Origin: Micromonospora chalcea
GTDB lineage: Bacteria; Actinomycetota; Actinomycetes; Mycobacteriales; Micromonosporaceae
DNA: 64,000 bases
Assembly: GCF_002926165.1 (NCBI RefSeq)
Contig: NZ_MAGP01000001.1
Span: 62,001-126,000 of the forward strand
Direction: 5' to 3'
The position numbers were made by a program, and so were the translations under genes. Under the pieces are notes generated by a model that was given only the letters and a program-made list of their open reading frames with translations, was not told the DNA's origin and did not search any database. Position 1 is the first letter of the stretch. Every line of letters begins with the position of its first letter. Below, piece by piece: positions 1-26,700 of this stretch.

Positions 1-3000
1 GCCGACGCCGCCACCCGGCTGCTGACCGGCCTCGCCACCGCGCACGCCCTCGGCCTGCCGGTGGAGCACCGCCGGCTGCTGCCCGAGTCCGAACCGGTCG
101 ACCTGCCCACGTACGCCTTCGACCGGCACCGCTACTGGCTGGAGCGCACCGGCGCGCACCGCTCCGTCCTGCCCGCCGTGGGCCTCGACGTGGTGGACCA
201 CCCGCTGCTCAGCGCGGTGGCCGACCTGCCCGGCGACGAGGGCCTGCTGTTCACCGGCCGGATCACCCTCACCACCCACCCCTGGCTCGCCGACCACGCC
301 GTGCTGGGCACGGTGCTGCTGCCCGGGACGGCCCTGGTGGAGCTCGCGTCCTGGACCGGCCGGCAGGCCGGCGCGGCGACCGTCGCCGAGCTGAACCTGG
401 AGGCGCCCCTGGCGATCCCCACCGAGGGAGGAATCGACCTGCGGGTACGCGTCGGCCCGCCGGACGAGACCGGGCACCGGCCCGTCGCCATCCACACCCG
501 GCGCGACGACGACACCGCGGCCGACGGTTCCCGGCCCTGGCAGCGGCACGCCTCCGGGCAACTCGCCGACACCGCCGACCCGGACCCCGCGCCGGCCGCC
601 GTGTGGCCGCCGGCCGACGCCGAGCCGATCGCCCTCGACGGGCTCTACGCCCGGCTCGCCGCCCAGGGCTACCACTACGGCCCCACCTTCCGGGCGCTGC
701 GTGCCGCCTGGCGCTCGGGCCCGGACATCCTCGCCGAGGTCGCCCTGGACGCCGACGCGTCCACCGACACCACGGCGTTCTCGGTGCACCCGGCCCTGAT
801 GGACGCGGCGCTGCACGCCATCGGCGCCAGCGCCACGGCCGACGACCCGGACGGCGACCCCGCCGGCGGCGCGTCGGGCACCGAGGGCGGCCCCGGCATC
901 CGCCCGGGCCTGCCGTTCACCTGGTCGGGCGTCACCATCCGGCCCACCCGTGCCCGCGAGCTGCGGATCCGGCTCACCGCCACCGACGCCGGCTCCGTGG
1001 CCCTGACCGTCACCGACACGGGCGCGACCCCGGTCGCCTCCGTCGACGGTCTGGTCCTGCGGCCCATCTCCGGCGAGCAGCTCAGCGCCGCCCGCCGCTC
1101 CGCCAGCCGGTCCCTGCACCGCCTCGACTGGCTCGCCCCCACCACCGGCCGCGCGGACACCGCCTCCCGGCTGGTCGTCCTCGGCGCCGACTGGTCCGGC
1201 GCCGACCGGTACCCGGACCTGTCGACGCTGGTCGCCGACGTACGCGCCGGCGCCGCCGCGCCCGACGCGGTGGTGGTGACCTGCGCCGGAGCCGCCGCCG
1301 ACGAGCCGTACCCGGCCGCCCAGGCGCACCGGGTCGCCCACCGGATGCTCGCACTGGCCCAGCAGTGGCTCGCCGAGGAGGCCCTGACCGCCGCCCGGCT
1401 GGTGGTGGTCACCCGCGGCGCGGTCCGGGTCGACCCGGACGAGCGGATCGCCGACGTGCCGGCCGCCACCGCCTGGGGCCTGCTGCGCTCCGCCCAGTCG
1501 GAGAACCCCGACCGGATCGTGCTCCTCGACGTCGACGACGACGCCCCGGCCGCCGCGCTGCTGCCGGCCGCCCTCGCCACGGGCGAACCCCAGCTCGCCG
1601 TACGCGCCGGGCAGCTCCGGGTGCCCCGGCTGACCCGCCTCGGGCCGCCCCCGGCCGAGGCGTCCGGCCCCGACCTGGCCGCCGGCACCGTCCTGGTGAC
1701 CGGGGCGACCGGCCTGCTCGGGCGGCTCGTGCGCGCCCGGCTCGTCACCCGGCACGACGTACGGCACCTGCTGCTGGTCAGCCGCAGCGGAGCGGACGCC
1801 CCGGGCGTCGCCGCGCTGGTCGACGAGCTGGCCGGACTGGGCGCCACCGTCCGGGTGGCCGCCTGCGACGTCACCGACCGCGAGGCGCTCGCCCTGCTGG
1901 TCGACCAGCTCCCCGCCGACCTGCCACTGACCGGCGTGGTGCACGCCGCCGGGGTGCTCGACGACGGTGTCCTGCCGGCGCTCACCCCGGAGCGCTTCGA
2001 CACCGTGCTGCGACCCAAGGTCGACGCGGCCTGGCACCTGCACGAGCTGACCGAGAAGCTGGACCTGGCCGCGTTCGTGCTCTTCTCCTCGGCGGCCGGC
2101 CTCTTCGGCGGCCCCGGGCAGGCCAACCACGCGGCGGCGAACTGCTTCCTCGACGCCCTCGCCCAGCACCGGCACGACCGGGGACTCCCGGCGCTCTCGC
2201 TGGCCTGGGGCCCGTGGGTCAACGACACCGGCGACGGGCAGACCGGGCACGTCGACGAGGCCCGGATGAACCGGGGCGGCTTCGTGCCGCTCGGCGCCGA
2301 GGAGGGCATGGACCTGTTCAGCGAGGCCCTGCGCTTCGCCGAGCCGGTGGTCGTACCGGTCGACCTGGACCTCGCGTTGATCGGCCGGCACGGGCCGGCG
2401 GCGGTGCCGCCGGTGCTGCGGTCGCTGGTGCGGCCGGCGGCGACCGGCGCGGCCCGGGCCGCCGAGCGGAACCCGGCCGAGGCGCTGCGGGAGACCCTCG
2501 CCGCCACGGCGGAGGCCGACCGCGACCAGGTGCTCTCCGACCTGGTGCGGACCCACGCCGCCGCCGTCCTCGGCTACGCGTCGATCCGCTCGATCGACGC
2601 CGAGCGCGGCTTCGTCGAGCTGGGCTTCGACTCGCTGACCGCTGTCGAGTTCCGCAACCGGCTGAACGCGGCCACCGGCCTGCGGCTGCCCTCCACGCTG
2701 ATCTACGACCGGCCGACCACGGCCGCGCTCGTCGAGTACCTGCGCGGCGCGCTGCTGGCGGAGCGCAGCACGTCCGCGCTGACGGTGCTCGGCGAGCTGA
2801 ACAAGCTGGAGCACGCCATGCGCGCGGTGTCCACCGGCGACACCGACCGGGCCGCCGTCGGCGTCCGGTTGCGCGAACTGCTCTCCCTGTGGACCTACAC
2901 CGAGGCCGGTGCGGACTCCGCCGCCGACGAGGGCACCAGCCTCGAGTCGGCCTCCGCCGAGGAGATCTTCAGCCTGCTGGACGAAGAGTTCGGCTCGGCC

Positions 3001-3003
3001 TGA
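1..3003 (+). CDS. Type I polyketide synthase, C-terminal part (DH-KR-ACP-docking), 5' end outside window
   Basis: The reading frame is open from base 1, so 1000 C-terminal residues of a modular PKS are visible. The first residues are a post-AT linker (ATRLLTGLATAHALGLPVE) that resembles the linkers after the methylmalonyl ATs in P3-P5, so the off-window AT is probably methylmalonyl-type (inference). DH: His99 in HAVLGTVLLPG and Asp268 in MDAALH, both catalytic. KR: Rossmann motif TGATGLLG, an LDD motif (B-type) and Ser697, but the usual catalytic Tyr is His710 (QANHAAAN). There is no ER. ACP: Ser878 in GFDSL. The C-terminus has a class 1a-type docking tail ending SLLDEEFG. P2 starts 43 nt downstream. 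The expected unit is an alkene if the KR works and a ketone if it does not. Confidence 0.95.
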   Translation, partial: ADAATRLLTGLATAHALGLPVEHRRLLPESEPVDLPTYAFDRHRYWLERTGAHRSVLPAVGLDVVDHPLLSAVADLPGDEGLLFTGRITLTTHPWLADHAVLGTVLLPGTALVELASWTGRQAGAATVAELNLEAPLAIPTEGGIDLRVRVGPPDETGHRPVAIHTRRDDDTAADGSRPWQRHASGQLADTADPDPAPAAVWPPADAEPIALDGLYARLAAQGYHYGPTFRALRAAWRSGPDILAEVALDADASTDTTAFSVHPALMDAALHAIGASATADDPDGDPAGGASGTEGGPGIRPGLPFTWSGVTIRPTRARELRIRLTATDAGSVALTVTDTGATPVASVDGLVLRPISGEQLSAARRSASRSLHRLDWLAPTTGRADTASRLVVLGADWSGADRYPDLSTLVADVRAGAAAPDAVVVTCAGAAADEPYPAAQAHRVAHRMLALAQQWLAEEALTAARLVVVTRGAVRVDPDERIADVPAATAWGLLRSAQSENPDRIVLLDVDDDAPAAALLPAALATGEPQLAVRAGQLRVPRLTRLGPPPAEASGPDLAAGTVLVTGATGLLGRLVRARLVTRHDVRHLLLVSRSGADAPGVAALVDELAGLGATVRVAACDVTDREALALLVDQLPADLPLTGVVHAAGVLDDGVLPALTPERFDTVLRPKVDAAWHLHELTEKLDLAAFVLFSSAAGLFGGPGQANHAAANCFLDALAQHRHDRGLPALSLAWGPWVNDTGDGQTGHVDEARMNRGGFVPLGAEEGMDLFSEALRFAEPVVVPVDLDLALIGRHGPAAVPPVLRSLVRPAATGAARAAERNPAEALRETLAATAEADRDQVLSDLVRTHAAAVLGYASIRSIDAERGFVELGFDSLTAVEFRNRLNAATGLRLPSTLIYDRPTTAALVEYLRGALLAERSTSALTVLGELNKLEHAMRAVSTGDTDRAAVGVRLRELLSLWTYTEAGADSAADEGTSLESASAEEIFSLLDEEFGSA

Positions 3004-3046
3004 TCCGGCATGTCGCACACCTCGAACCCCGATACGGAGTGGCCCG

Positions 3047-17692
<14,646 letters not shown>

Positions 17693-17733
17693 GCCGCCCG
17701 GGGATCTGTGGTGTCACGAGAAAGCGAGATGTC

Positions 17734-20700
17734 ATGGCGGACGAAGATCGGCTGCGCGAATACCTGACGCGCGTCGTCGCCGAGCTGCAGCAGACCCGCC
17801 AACGGCTGCGCGAGGTCACCGCCGAGGAGTCCGAGCCGGTGGCGATCGTGGCGATGAGCTGCCGCTACCCGGGCGGCATCAGCTCGCCGGAGGAGCTCTG
17901 GGAGTTCGTCTCGTCCGGCGGGGACGCCATCGGCGACTTTCCCACCGACCGCGGCTGGGACCTGGACCGGCTCTACCACGCCGACCCGGACAACGCCGGC
18001 ACCTCGTACACCACCGCCGGCGGGTTCCTGCGCGACGCGGGGCAGTTCGACGCCGCGCTCTTCGGCATCTCGCCGCGTGAGGCGGTCGCCATGGACCCGC
18101 AGCAGCGGCTGCTGCTGGAGGTCACCTGGGAGCTGTTCGAACGCGCCGGCATCGCCCCGCTGTCGCTGCGTGGCAGCCGCTCCGGCGTCTTCGTGGGCAC
18201 CTCCGGGCAGGACTACGCCGCCGTGCTGCACCGGGCGCCCGGCGTCGAGGGGTACGTGCTGACCGGCACCGCCGCCAGTGTCGTGTCCGGTCGGCTGGCG
18301 TACACGTTCGGCCTCGAAGGCCCGTCGGTCACCGTGGACACCGCCTGCTCGTCGGCGTCGGTCGCCATCCATCTCGCCTGCCAGGCGCTGCGCCAGCGCG
18401 AGTGCGGCCTCGCCCTGGCCGGCGGGGCGACCGTGCTGGCCACCCCCGGCCCGTTCGTCGAGTTCTCCCGGCAGCGCGGCCTCGCCGCCGACGGCCGGTG
18501 CAAGTCGTTCGCCGCCTCCGCCGACGGCACCGGCTGGTCCGAGGGCGTCGGCATGCTGCTGCTGGAACGGCTCAGCGACGCCCGCCGCAACGGCCACCCC
18601 GTGCTCGGCGTCATCCGCAGCTCGGCGGTCAACTCCGACGGCGCGTCGAACGGCCTCACCGCCCCCAACGGCCCGTCCCAGCAGCGGGTCATCCGGCAGG
18701 CACTGGCCGGCGCGAAGCTCACCCCCGACCTGGTCGACGTGGTGGAGGCGCACGGCACCGGCACCACCCTCGGCGATCCGATCGAAGCTCAGGCGCTGCT
18801 CGCCACGTACGGCCGGGAGCGGGGCGACGCCGCGCCGCTGCTGCTCGGCTCGATCAAGTCCAACATCGGGCACACCCAGGCCGCCGCCGGCATCGCCGGT
18901 GTGATCAAGATGGTGCTGGCGATGCGGCACGGCGTCGTGCCGGCCACCCTGCACGTCGACGAGCCCACCCCGCACGTGGACTGGGCCGCCGGCGCGGTCA
19001 CCCTCGTCACCGAGGCCACGCCGTGGCCGGCCGTGGACCGGCCGCGCCGGGCCGCCGTCTCGTCGTTCGGGATGAGCGGCACCAACACCCACCTCATCCT
19101 CGAACAGCCCGAACCGGCCGACGTCGAGGCGGACCACCCGGTGCCGCCCGCGCCCGCGCCGGTGCTGCTCACCGGCCGCACCCGCACCGCGCTGCGCCGC
19201 CAGGCCGAGCGCTGGTCGGCCTACGTCGCCGACGACGCGCACCTGCGCCCGGCCGACGTCGCCTGGACCTCGGCGGTCTCCCGCTCGCCCCTGGAGCACC
19301 GGGCGGTCGTGCTCGCCGACGACCGCGACGGCCTGCTCGCCGCGCTGCACGCCCTCGCCGACGACCGGCCCGCCCCCGGGCTGGTCACCGGCGCCGCCGC
19401 CGAACGCGGCGGGGTCGCGTTCCTGTTCTCCGGCCAGGGCGCCCAGCGCGCCGGCATGGGCCGGGAGCTGTACGAGGCGTACCCGGTCTTCGCGGAGGCG
19501 CTCGACGAGGTCTGCGGCCACCTCGACCACCGGCTGCCCCGGCCGCTGAAGCCGCTGCTGTTCGCCGAGCCCGGCACCGCCGAGGCCGACCTGCTCGACC
19601 AGACCGTCTTCACCCAGGCCGCGCTGTTCGCCGTCGAGGTGGCGCTGCACCGGCTGCTCGGCTCCTGGGGCCTGGCCCCCGACATGGTCGCCGGGCATTC
19701 CGTCGGCGAGCTGACCGCCGCCCACGTGGCCGGCGTGCTCAGCCTCGACGACGCGTGCGCCCTCGTCGCCGCCCGGGGGCGGCTCATGCAGGACCTGCCC
19801 ACCGGCGGCGCGATGCTCGCCGTGGCCGCCGACGAGGCCCGGGTCGCCGAGTCGATCGCCGCGCTGACCGGCCGGGTCGCCGTCGCCGCCGTCAACGGCC
19901 CCGACGCCGTCGTCGTCTCCGGCGACGCGGCGGCCGTCGACGAGCTGGCGGAACTCTGGACCGGCCGGGGGGTGAAGGTGCGGCGGCTGCGGGTCAGCCA
20001 CGCCTTCCACAGCCCGCTGATGGAGCCGATGCTCGCCGAGTTCGCTGCCGTCGCCGCCCGCCTCGACCTGCGCGCCCCCACCCTGCCGGTGGTGTCCAAC
20101 GTGACCGGCGAGCTGGCCGACCCGGCGCAGCTCACCGACCCCGGCTACTGGGTGCGCCACGTCCGGGAGGCGGTCCGCTTCGCCGACGGCGTACGCGCCC
20201 TGCGCGCCCACGGCGTCGGCACCTTCGTGGAGGTCGGGCCGGACGCCGTGCTCACCGCCAGCGTCCAGGAGACCCTCGCCGGGATCGAGACCGACGCCGC
20301 CTCCGCCGTGGTGGTGCCGGTGCTGCGCCGGGACCGCCCGGACCGCCGTGCCCTGCTCGCCGCCCTCTCCCAACTGCACGTCGCCGGCACGCCGCCGCAC
20401 TGGGCGGACGTCCTCGCCGGCCGGCCCGGCCGGCTCGTCGACCTGCCCACCTACCCGTTCGAGCGGCAGCACTACTGGGTGCCGGCCGAGGCGCCCGCCG
20501 ACGACACCACGACGGGCGGGGCCGGCGCGCTCGACCGCCGGTTCTGGGCGGCCGTCGAACGCGCCGACCTCGACGCGCTGCGCGACACCCTCGCCGTCAC
20601 CGACACCGCCGCCGCCGAGTCGCTGCGTACCCTGCTGCCCGTCCTCGCCGACTGGCGGCGGCAGCGGCAGGAACACTCGGTCCTCGACGGCTGGCGGTAC

Positions 20701-23700
20701 CGGGAGGAATGGCAGGTGGCCCCCGAGCCCGCCCCCGCCCGGCTGGCCGGCACCTGGCTGCTGGCGCTGCCCGCCGACGACGCCGACGACCCGGCGGCGC
20801 GGGCCGTCCGGGCCGCGCTGACCGGCGCCGGCGCCGACGTGCTGCCGCTGACGGTGGAGCCGGACGCCGACCGGGCCGGCCTCGCGGCGGCCCTCGCCGG
20901 CGCCGAGCCCGCCGGCGTCGTGTCCCTGCTCGCCGGGGAACCACGCACCGCCGACGGCACCGTCCTGCCCGGCCTGACCGCCACCCTCGCCCTCGTGCAG
21001 GCGCTCGGCGACGCCGGCGTGGCAGCGCCGCTGTGGCTGGTCACCCGGGGCGCGGTCGCCGCCGCCTCGTACGACCGGCTCGCCGACCCGGCGCAGGCCG
21101 CGATCTGGGGCCTCGGCCGGGTCGTCGGCGTCGAGGCGCCGCACCGCTGGGGCGGCCTGGTCGACCTGCCGTCCGACCCCGACGACCGGGCCGCCTTCCG
21201 GCTCGCCGCGATCCTCACCGGCTCGACCGGCGAGGACCAGCTCGCCGTGCGCGGCCCCGGCGTCTTCGCCCGCCGCCTCGTCCGCGCCGCCCTCGGCGAC
21301 CGTCCGCCGGCGCGCCGGTTCACGCCCACCGGCACCGCCCTGGTCACCGGCGGCACCGGCGGGCTCGGCGCGCGCGCCGCCCGCTGGCTCGCCGCCGCCG
21401 GAGCCGAGCACGTCGTGCTGGTCAGCCGGCGCGGACCCGACGCCCCCGGCGCCGCCGAGTTGGAGGCCGAGCTGGCCGGCCTCGGGGCCCGGGTCACCGT
21501 CGCCGCCTGCGACATCGCCGACCGGGCCGCCCTCGCCGACCTGCTCGACCGGGTCGAGGCCGACGGCCCGCCGGTGCGCACCGTCGTGCACACCGCCGGC
21601 GTCGCGCAGGCCACCCCGCTGGCCGAGGTCACCCCCGCCGAGCTGGCCGAGGTGACAGTCGGCAAGACCGCCGGGGCCACCCACCTCGCCGACCTGCTCG
21701 CCGACCGGGAGCTGGACGCCTTCGTCGTCTACTCGTCCATCGCCGCCACCTGGGGCAGTGGCGGGCAGGCCGGGTACGCGGCCGGCAACGCCTACCTGGA
21801 CGCGCTGGTGCGGCGGCGGCGCGCCGACGGCCGGGCCGGCACCGCCATCGCCTGGGGCCCCTGGTCCGACGGCGGCATGCACGCCGCCGACGCCGAGCGC
21901 AACCTGCGCCGCCGGGGCCTGCCCGCCATGGACCCGGCCGTCGCCATGGCCGCGTTGCAGCAGGCCCTCGACCACGACGACGTCACAGTGACGGTGGCCG
22001 ACGTGGACTGGACCCGGTTCGCCCCCGCGTACGCCTCCGCGCGCCGCCGGCCGCTGCTGGAGGGCGTACCGGAGGCGCGGGCCGCCCTCGACGGCGGCGC
22101 CGCGGCCGACGACGGCGACGACGGCCCCGCGGCGACGCTGCGCCGGCGCCTCGCCGCGCTGACCCCGGCCCGCCGCGAGGAGACCGTCGCCGACCTGGTC
22201 CGCGAACTCGCCGCCGACGTGCTCGGCCACGCCGGCGGGGCTGCCGCCGTGGGCGCGACCACCGCGTTCCGCGACCTCGGCTTCGACTCGCTGACCGCCG
22301 TGGAGCTGCGCAACCGGCTCGTCGCCGCCACCGGGCAGGCGCTGCCCACCACCCTGGTCTTCGACCACCCCACCCCGGTGGTGCTGTCCCGCTTCCTGCT
22401 CGCCGGCCTCTTCGGCGCCGACGCCGGGGCGGCTCCCGTCGCCGTCCCGGCCGCCGTGGGCGACGACGAGCCGGTGGCCATCGTCGCCATGGCCTGCCGC
22501 TACCCCGGCGGCGTCGACGGCCCCGAACGGCTGTGGCGCCTCGTCGCCGACGGCGTCGACGCGATCGGCGACTTCCCGACCGACCGGGGCTGGGACCTCG
22601 ACCGGCTCTACGACCCCGATCCGGCCAACCCCGGCACCACGTACGCCGACAAGGGCGGCTTCCTGCACGGGGCGGGCGAGTTCGATCCCGGTTTCTTCGG
22701 GATCTCGCCGCGCGAGGCGGCGGCGATGGATCCGCAGCAGCGGTTGCTGCTGGAGGTTTCGTGGGAGGCGGTCGAGCGGGCAGGGGTTGCGCCTGGGGTT
22801 CTGCGGGGTTCGCGAACAGGGGTGTTCGTGGGCACGAATGGTCAGGACTATGGGGCCCTGCTGATGGCTGCGGGGGAGCAGGCCGAAGGGTTCGGGGCCA
22901 CGGGCAACGCCGCGAGTGTGGTGTCGGGCCGGGTGGCGTACGCGTTGGGGTTGGAGGGGCCGGCGGTGTCGGTGGACACGGCGTGTTCGTCGTCGCTTGT
23001 GGCGTTGCACCTGGCGGTGCAGTCGCTGCGGCGTGGCGAGTGCGACCTCGCCCTCGCCGGCGGCGTCACGGTCATGGCCACCCCCGGCACCTTCTTCGAG
23101 TTCTCCCGGCAGCGGGGCCTGGCGGCCGACGGCCGGTGCAAGGCGTTCGCGGCGGCTGCGGACGGCACGGGCTGGGGCGAGGGTGTGGGCGTGCTGCTGG
23201 TGGAGCGGCTGTCGGACGCGCGGCGCAACGGGCACCGGGTCCTGGCGGTGGTGCGTGGGTCGGCGGTCAACCAGGACGGCGCCTCGAACGGGCTGACCGC
23301 CCCGAACGGCCCGTCGCAGCAGCGGGTGATCCGCCAGGCCCTCGCGGGCGCCCGGCTGGGCAGCGCGGATGTCGACGTGGTCGAGGCGCACGGCACGGGC
23401 ACGACGCTCGGTGACCCGATCGAGGCGCAGGCCCTGCTGGCCACCTACGGCCAGGGCCGCGAGGGCGGCGAGCCGCTGCTGCTCGGCTCGATCAAGTCCA
23501 ACATCGGCCACACGCAGGCCGCCTCGGGCGTCGCCGGTGTGATCAAGATGGTGCTGGCGATGCGCGAGGGCGTGGTCCCCGCGACGCTGCACGTGGACGA
23601 GCCGTCGCCGCACATCGACTGGACCTCCGGCGCGGTGGAACTGGCCACGCAGTCGCGGCCCTGGCCGGTGGTGGACCGGCCGCGCCGGGCGGCGGTGTCG

Positions 23701-26700
23701 TCGTTCGGCATGTCCGGCACCAACGCCCACGTGATCATCGAGCAGGCCGACGAGCCGCAGGCCGTGGCTGCCGCTCCGGCCGAGCAGAGCCCCGGGCTCG
23801 TGGCCTCCGACGTCGTGGTGTGGCCGCTGTCGGGACGGTCGAAGGGTGCCCTGACCGGCCAGGCGGCTCGCCTGGCGGAGTACGTGCGCGAGCACGGCGA
23901 GGTGGACGCGGCGGCGGTGGGCTGGTCCCTGGCGACGACCCGGTCGACGTTCGACCAGCGGGCGGTCGTGGTCGGGTCGAGCGCGGAGGAGTTGCTGGCG
24001 GGGCTGGACGCTCTGGCGGCTGGTGCGCCGGCCGGCAACGTGGTCGCGGCGGCGGCTCTGTCGCATGGCGCGGGTGCGGTGTTCGTGTTCCCGGGTCAGG
24101 GTGCGCAGTCGGCGCGGATGGCGGCGGGTCTGGTGGGTCGTGCGCCGGTGTTCGACGCGAGTCTGGCGGAGTGTCAGCGGGTCCTGGCCCCGTACCTGGA
24201 CGTCGATCTGGTGTCGGTGTTGACGGGTGACGACGAGTCGTGGCTGGCGCGGGTGGAGGTCGTGCAGCCGGTGCTGTGGGCTGTGGGTGTGGCGCTGGCG
24301 GCGGTGTGGCAGCACGCGGGGGTCACCCCGGCGGCGGTGGTCGGTCACTCGCAGGGTGAGATCGGTGCGGCGTGTGTGGCGGGGATTCTCTCCCTGGAGG
24401 ACGCGGCGAAGGCTGTGGCGTTGCGGTCGCGGGCGCTGACGGTGCTGCGGGGTACCGGGACGATGGCGTCGGTGGACCTGTCGGCGGAGGCGGTGGCTGA
24501 GTGGCTGCCGGCGTTCCCGGGTGTCGGGGTGGCGGCGGTGAACGGTCCGTCGACGGTGGTGGTGTCGGGTCCGCCGCAGCCGGTTGCGGATCTGGTGGCG
24601 GCGTGTCAGGCCGACGGGGTGCGGGCGCGGTTGATTCCGGTGGACTACGCGTCGCACTCGGCGGCGGTGCAGGAGGTGGCGGAGCGGTTGCGCGCGGACC
24701 TGGCCGACGTGAGCCCGCAGCCGGGGCACACTCGGCTCGTCTCGACGTTGACGGGGGACTGGGTGGACCCGTCCTCGATGGACGCCGGTTACTGGTACGA
24801 CAACCTGCGGCAGACCGTCCAGTTCGAGGCCGCCGTGCGGGTGGCGGTCGAGGCGGGTCACACGACGTTCGTGGAGATCAGCCCCCATCCGGTGCTGACG
24901 ATGCCGGTGACGGCGATCCTGGACGATGCGGGCGTCACCGGGCACACGCTGGGCAGCCTGCGCCGCGGTGACGACGACCCGACGCGGCTGCTGACGAACC
25001 TCGCGACCGCCCACACGATCGGCCTGCCCGTCGACCTGACGGCCGTCCTGGCCGGGACCGACCCTGTCGCCCTGCCCACGTACGCCTTCGACCACCAGCG
25101 GTACTGGGTCGAGCCGCCGGCGCACCGGGCGCAGGACGTCAGCTCCGCCGGTCTCCAGGACGCCGGGCACCCGCTGCTCAGCGCCACGCTGACGTTCCCC
25201 GACAGCGAGCGGATGGTCTTCACCGGGCGGCTGTCGGTGCGTACCCACCCGTGGCTCGGCGAGCACCGGGTGATGGACAACATCCTGCTGCCCGGCACCG
25301 CCTTCGTGGAACTCGCCACATACGCCGGTGCGCAGGCCGGCTGCCCGACGGTGGAGGAGCTGACGCTGCTCGCCCCGCTCGTCCTGCCCGAACTCGGCGC
25401 GCTCCAGGTGCAGCTGACGGTCGGCGACCGCGACGACGACGGGCGGCGCACCGTCCAGCTCCACTCCCGGCCCTACCGGGACGGCTCCGACGAGATCCTC
25501 GCCGACGTCGCCTGGACCTGCCACGCCACCGGCCTGCTCGGCCCGCAGCCGGCCGACGCCGCGCCCGCCTTCGACCTGGGGGTGTGGCCGCCGCCCGGCG
25601 CGACGCGCGTCGAGTCCGACGACTTCTACTCCGGCATCGAGGCGACCGTCTTCGGGTACGGGCCGGCGTTCCGGGGTCTGCGTGCCGCGTGGATCCGCGA
25701 CGACGAGGTCTTCGCCGAGGTCGAGCTGCCCGCCGGCCACCACGCCGAGGCCGGCCGCTTCGGCGTGCACCCGGCGCTGCTCGACGGCGCGCTGCAGGCC
25801 ATGTCGATCGGCGGCTTCCTCGGCCGGATGGGCGACGGCGCCGACGCCGGCGTGCCCCGCCTGCCGTTCGCCTGGACCGGGGTCTCCCTGCTCGCCGCCG
25901 GGGCCACCGCCCTGCGCGTGCGCGTCGCCGCGGCCGGCGAGGTCGGCGTCTCCTTCCAGGTGGCCGACGCCACCGGCGCCCCGGTGCTGCACGTCGACTC
26001 GCTGATCATGCGCCGTGTCTCCGGGGACTCCCTCGGCGCGGCCCGCTCCGGCCGGCACGAGTCGCTGTTCCAGGTGGACTGGCCCGTGCTGCCGGTGCCC
26101 ACCGGCCCCGTGCCGGCGGCCATCCGCTGGGTGGCGCTCGGCGACGACCTGGTGCTCAGCGCGGCCTGCGAGGCGGCCGGTGCCCGGGTGCGTACCGACG
26201 TCGGGCTCGACACCCTCGGCGACCTGCTCGCCGGGGGTGAGCCGGCGCCCGAGCTGGTGATCGTCCCGGTCGGCGACGCCGGGAACCCGTCGGACCCGGA
26301 GCTCGCCGCGCAGGCGCGCGCCGCCACGCACCGTACGCTCGCCGCGTTGCGGACCTGGCTCGCCGACGACCGGTTCGCCGACTCGCGGCTGGTGCTCGTC
26401 ACCCGGGACGCGGTCGCGGCGGGGGAGCAGGAGCAGGTGAACCTGTGCCAGGCCCCGGTCTGGGGCCTGCTGCGTGCCGCCCAGCTCGAACACCCGGGCC
26501 GGTGCCAGCTCGTCGACCTCGACGACGCCCCGGACAGCGCCGCCGCGCTGGCCGCCGCCATCGCCTCCGGCGAGCCGCAGCTCGCCGTGCGCGACGGGCA
26601 GGTCCGCACCCCACGGCTCGGCCGGGTTCCGGCCGGTGTCGAGCCGCTGCCCGGCGGGATCGACCCGGCCGGCACCGTGCTGATCACCGGCGGCACGGGC

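Noticed and set aside
2909..3046. Upstream extension of P2 (46 extra residues)
   Set aside because: It overlaps the end of P1 and encodes Arg/Pro-rich sequence. The ATG at 3047 has a ribosome site and begins a recognised docking helix.
18340..18370. CSSASVAIH in the KS of P3 module 1 as a defective or loading KS
   Set aside because: The Cys is present; only the positions after it vary, which is common among extending KS domains.
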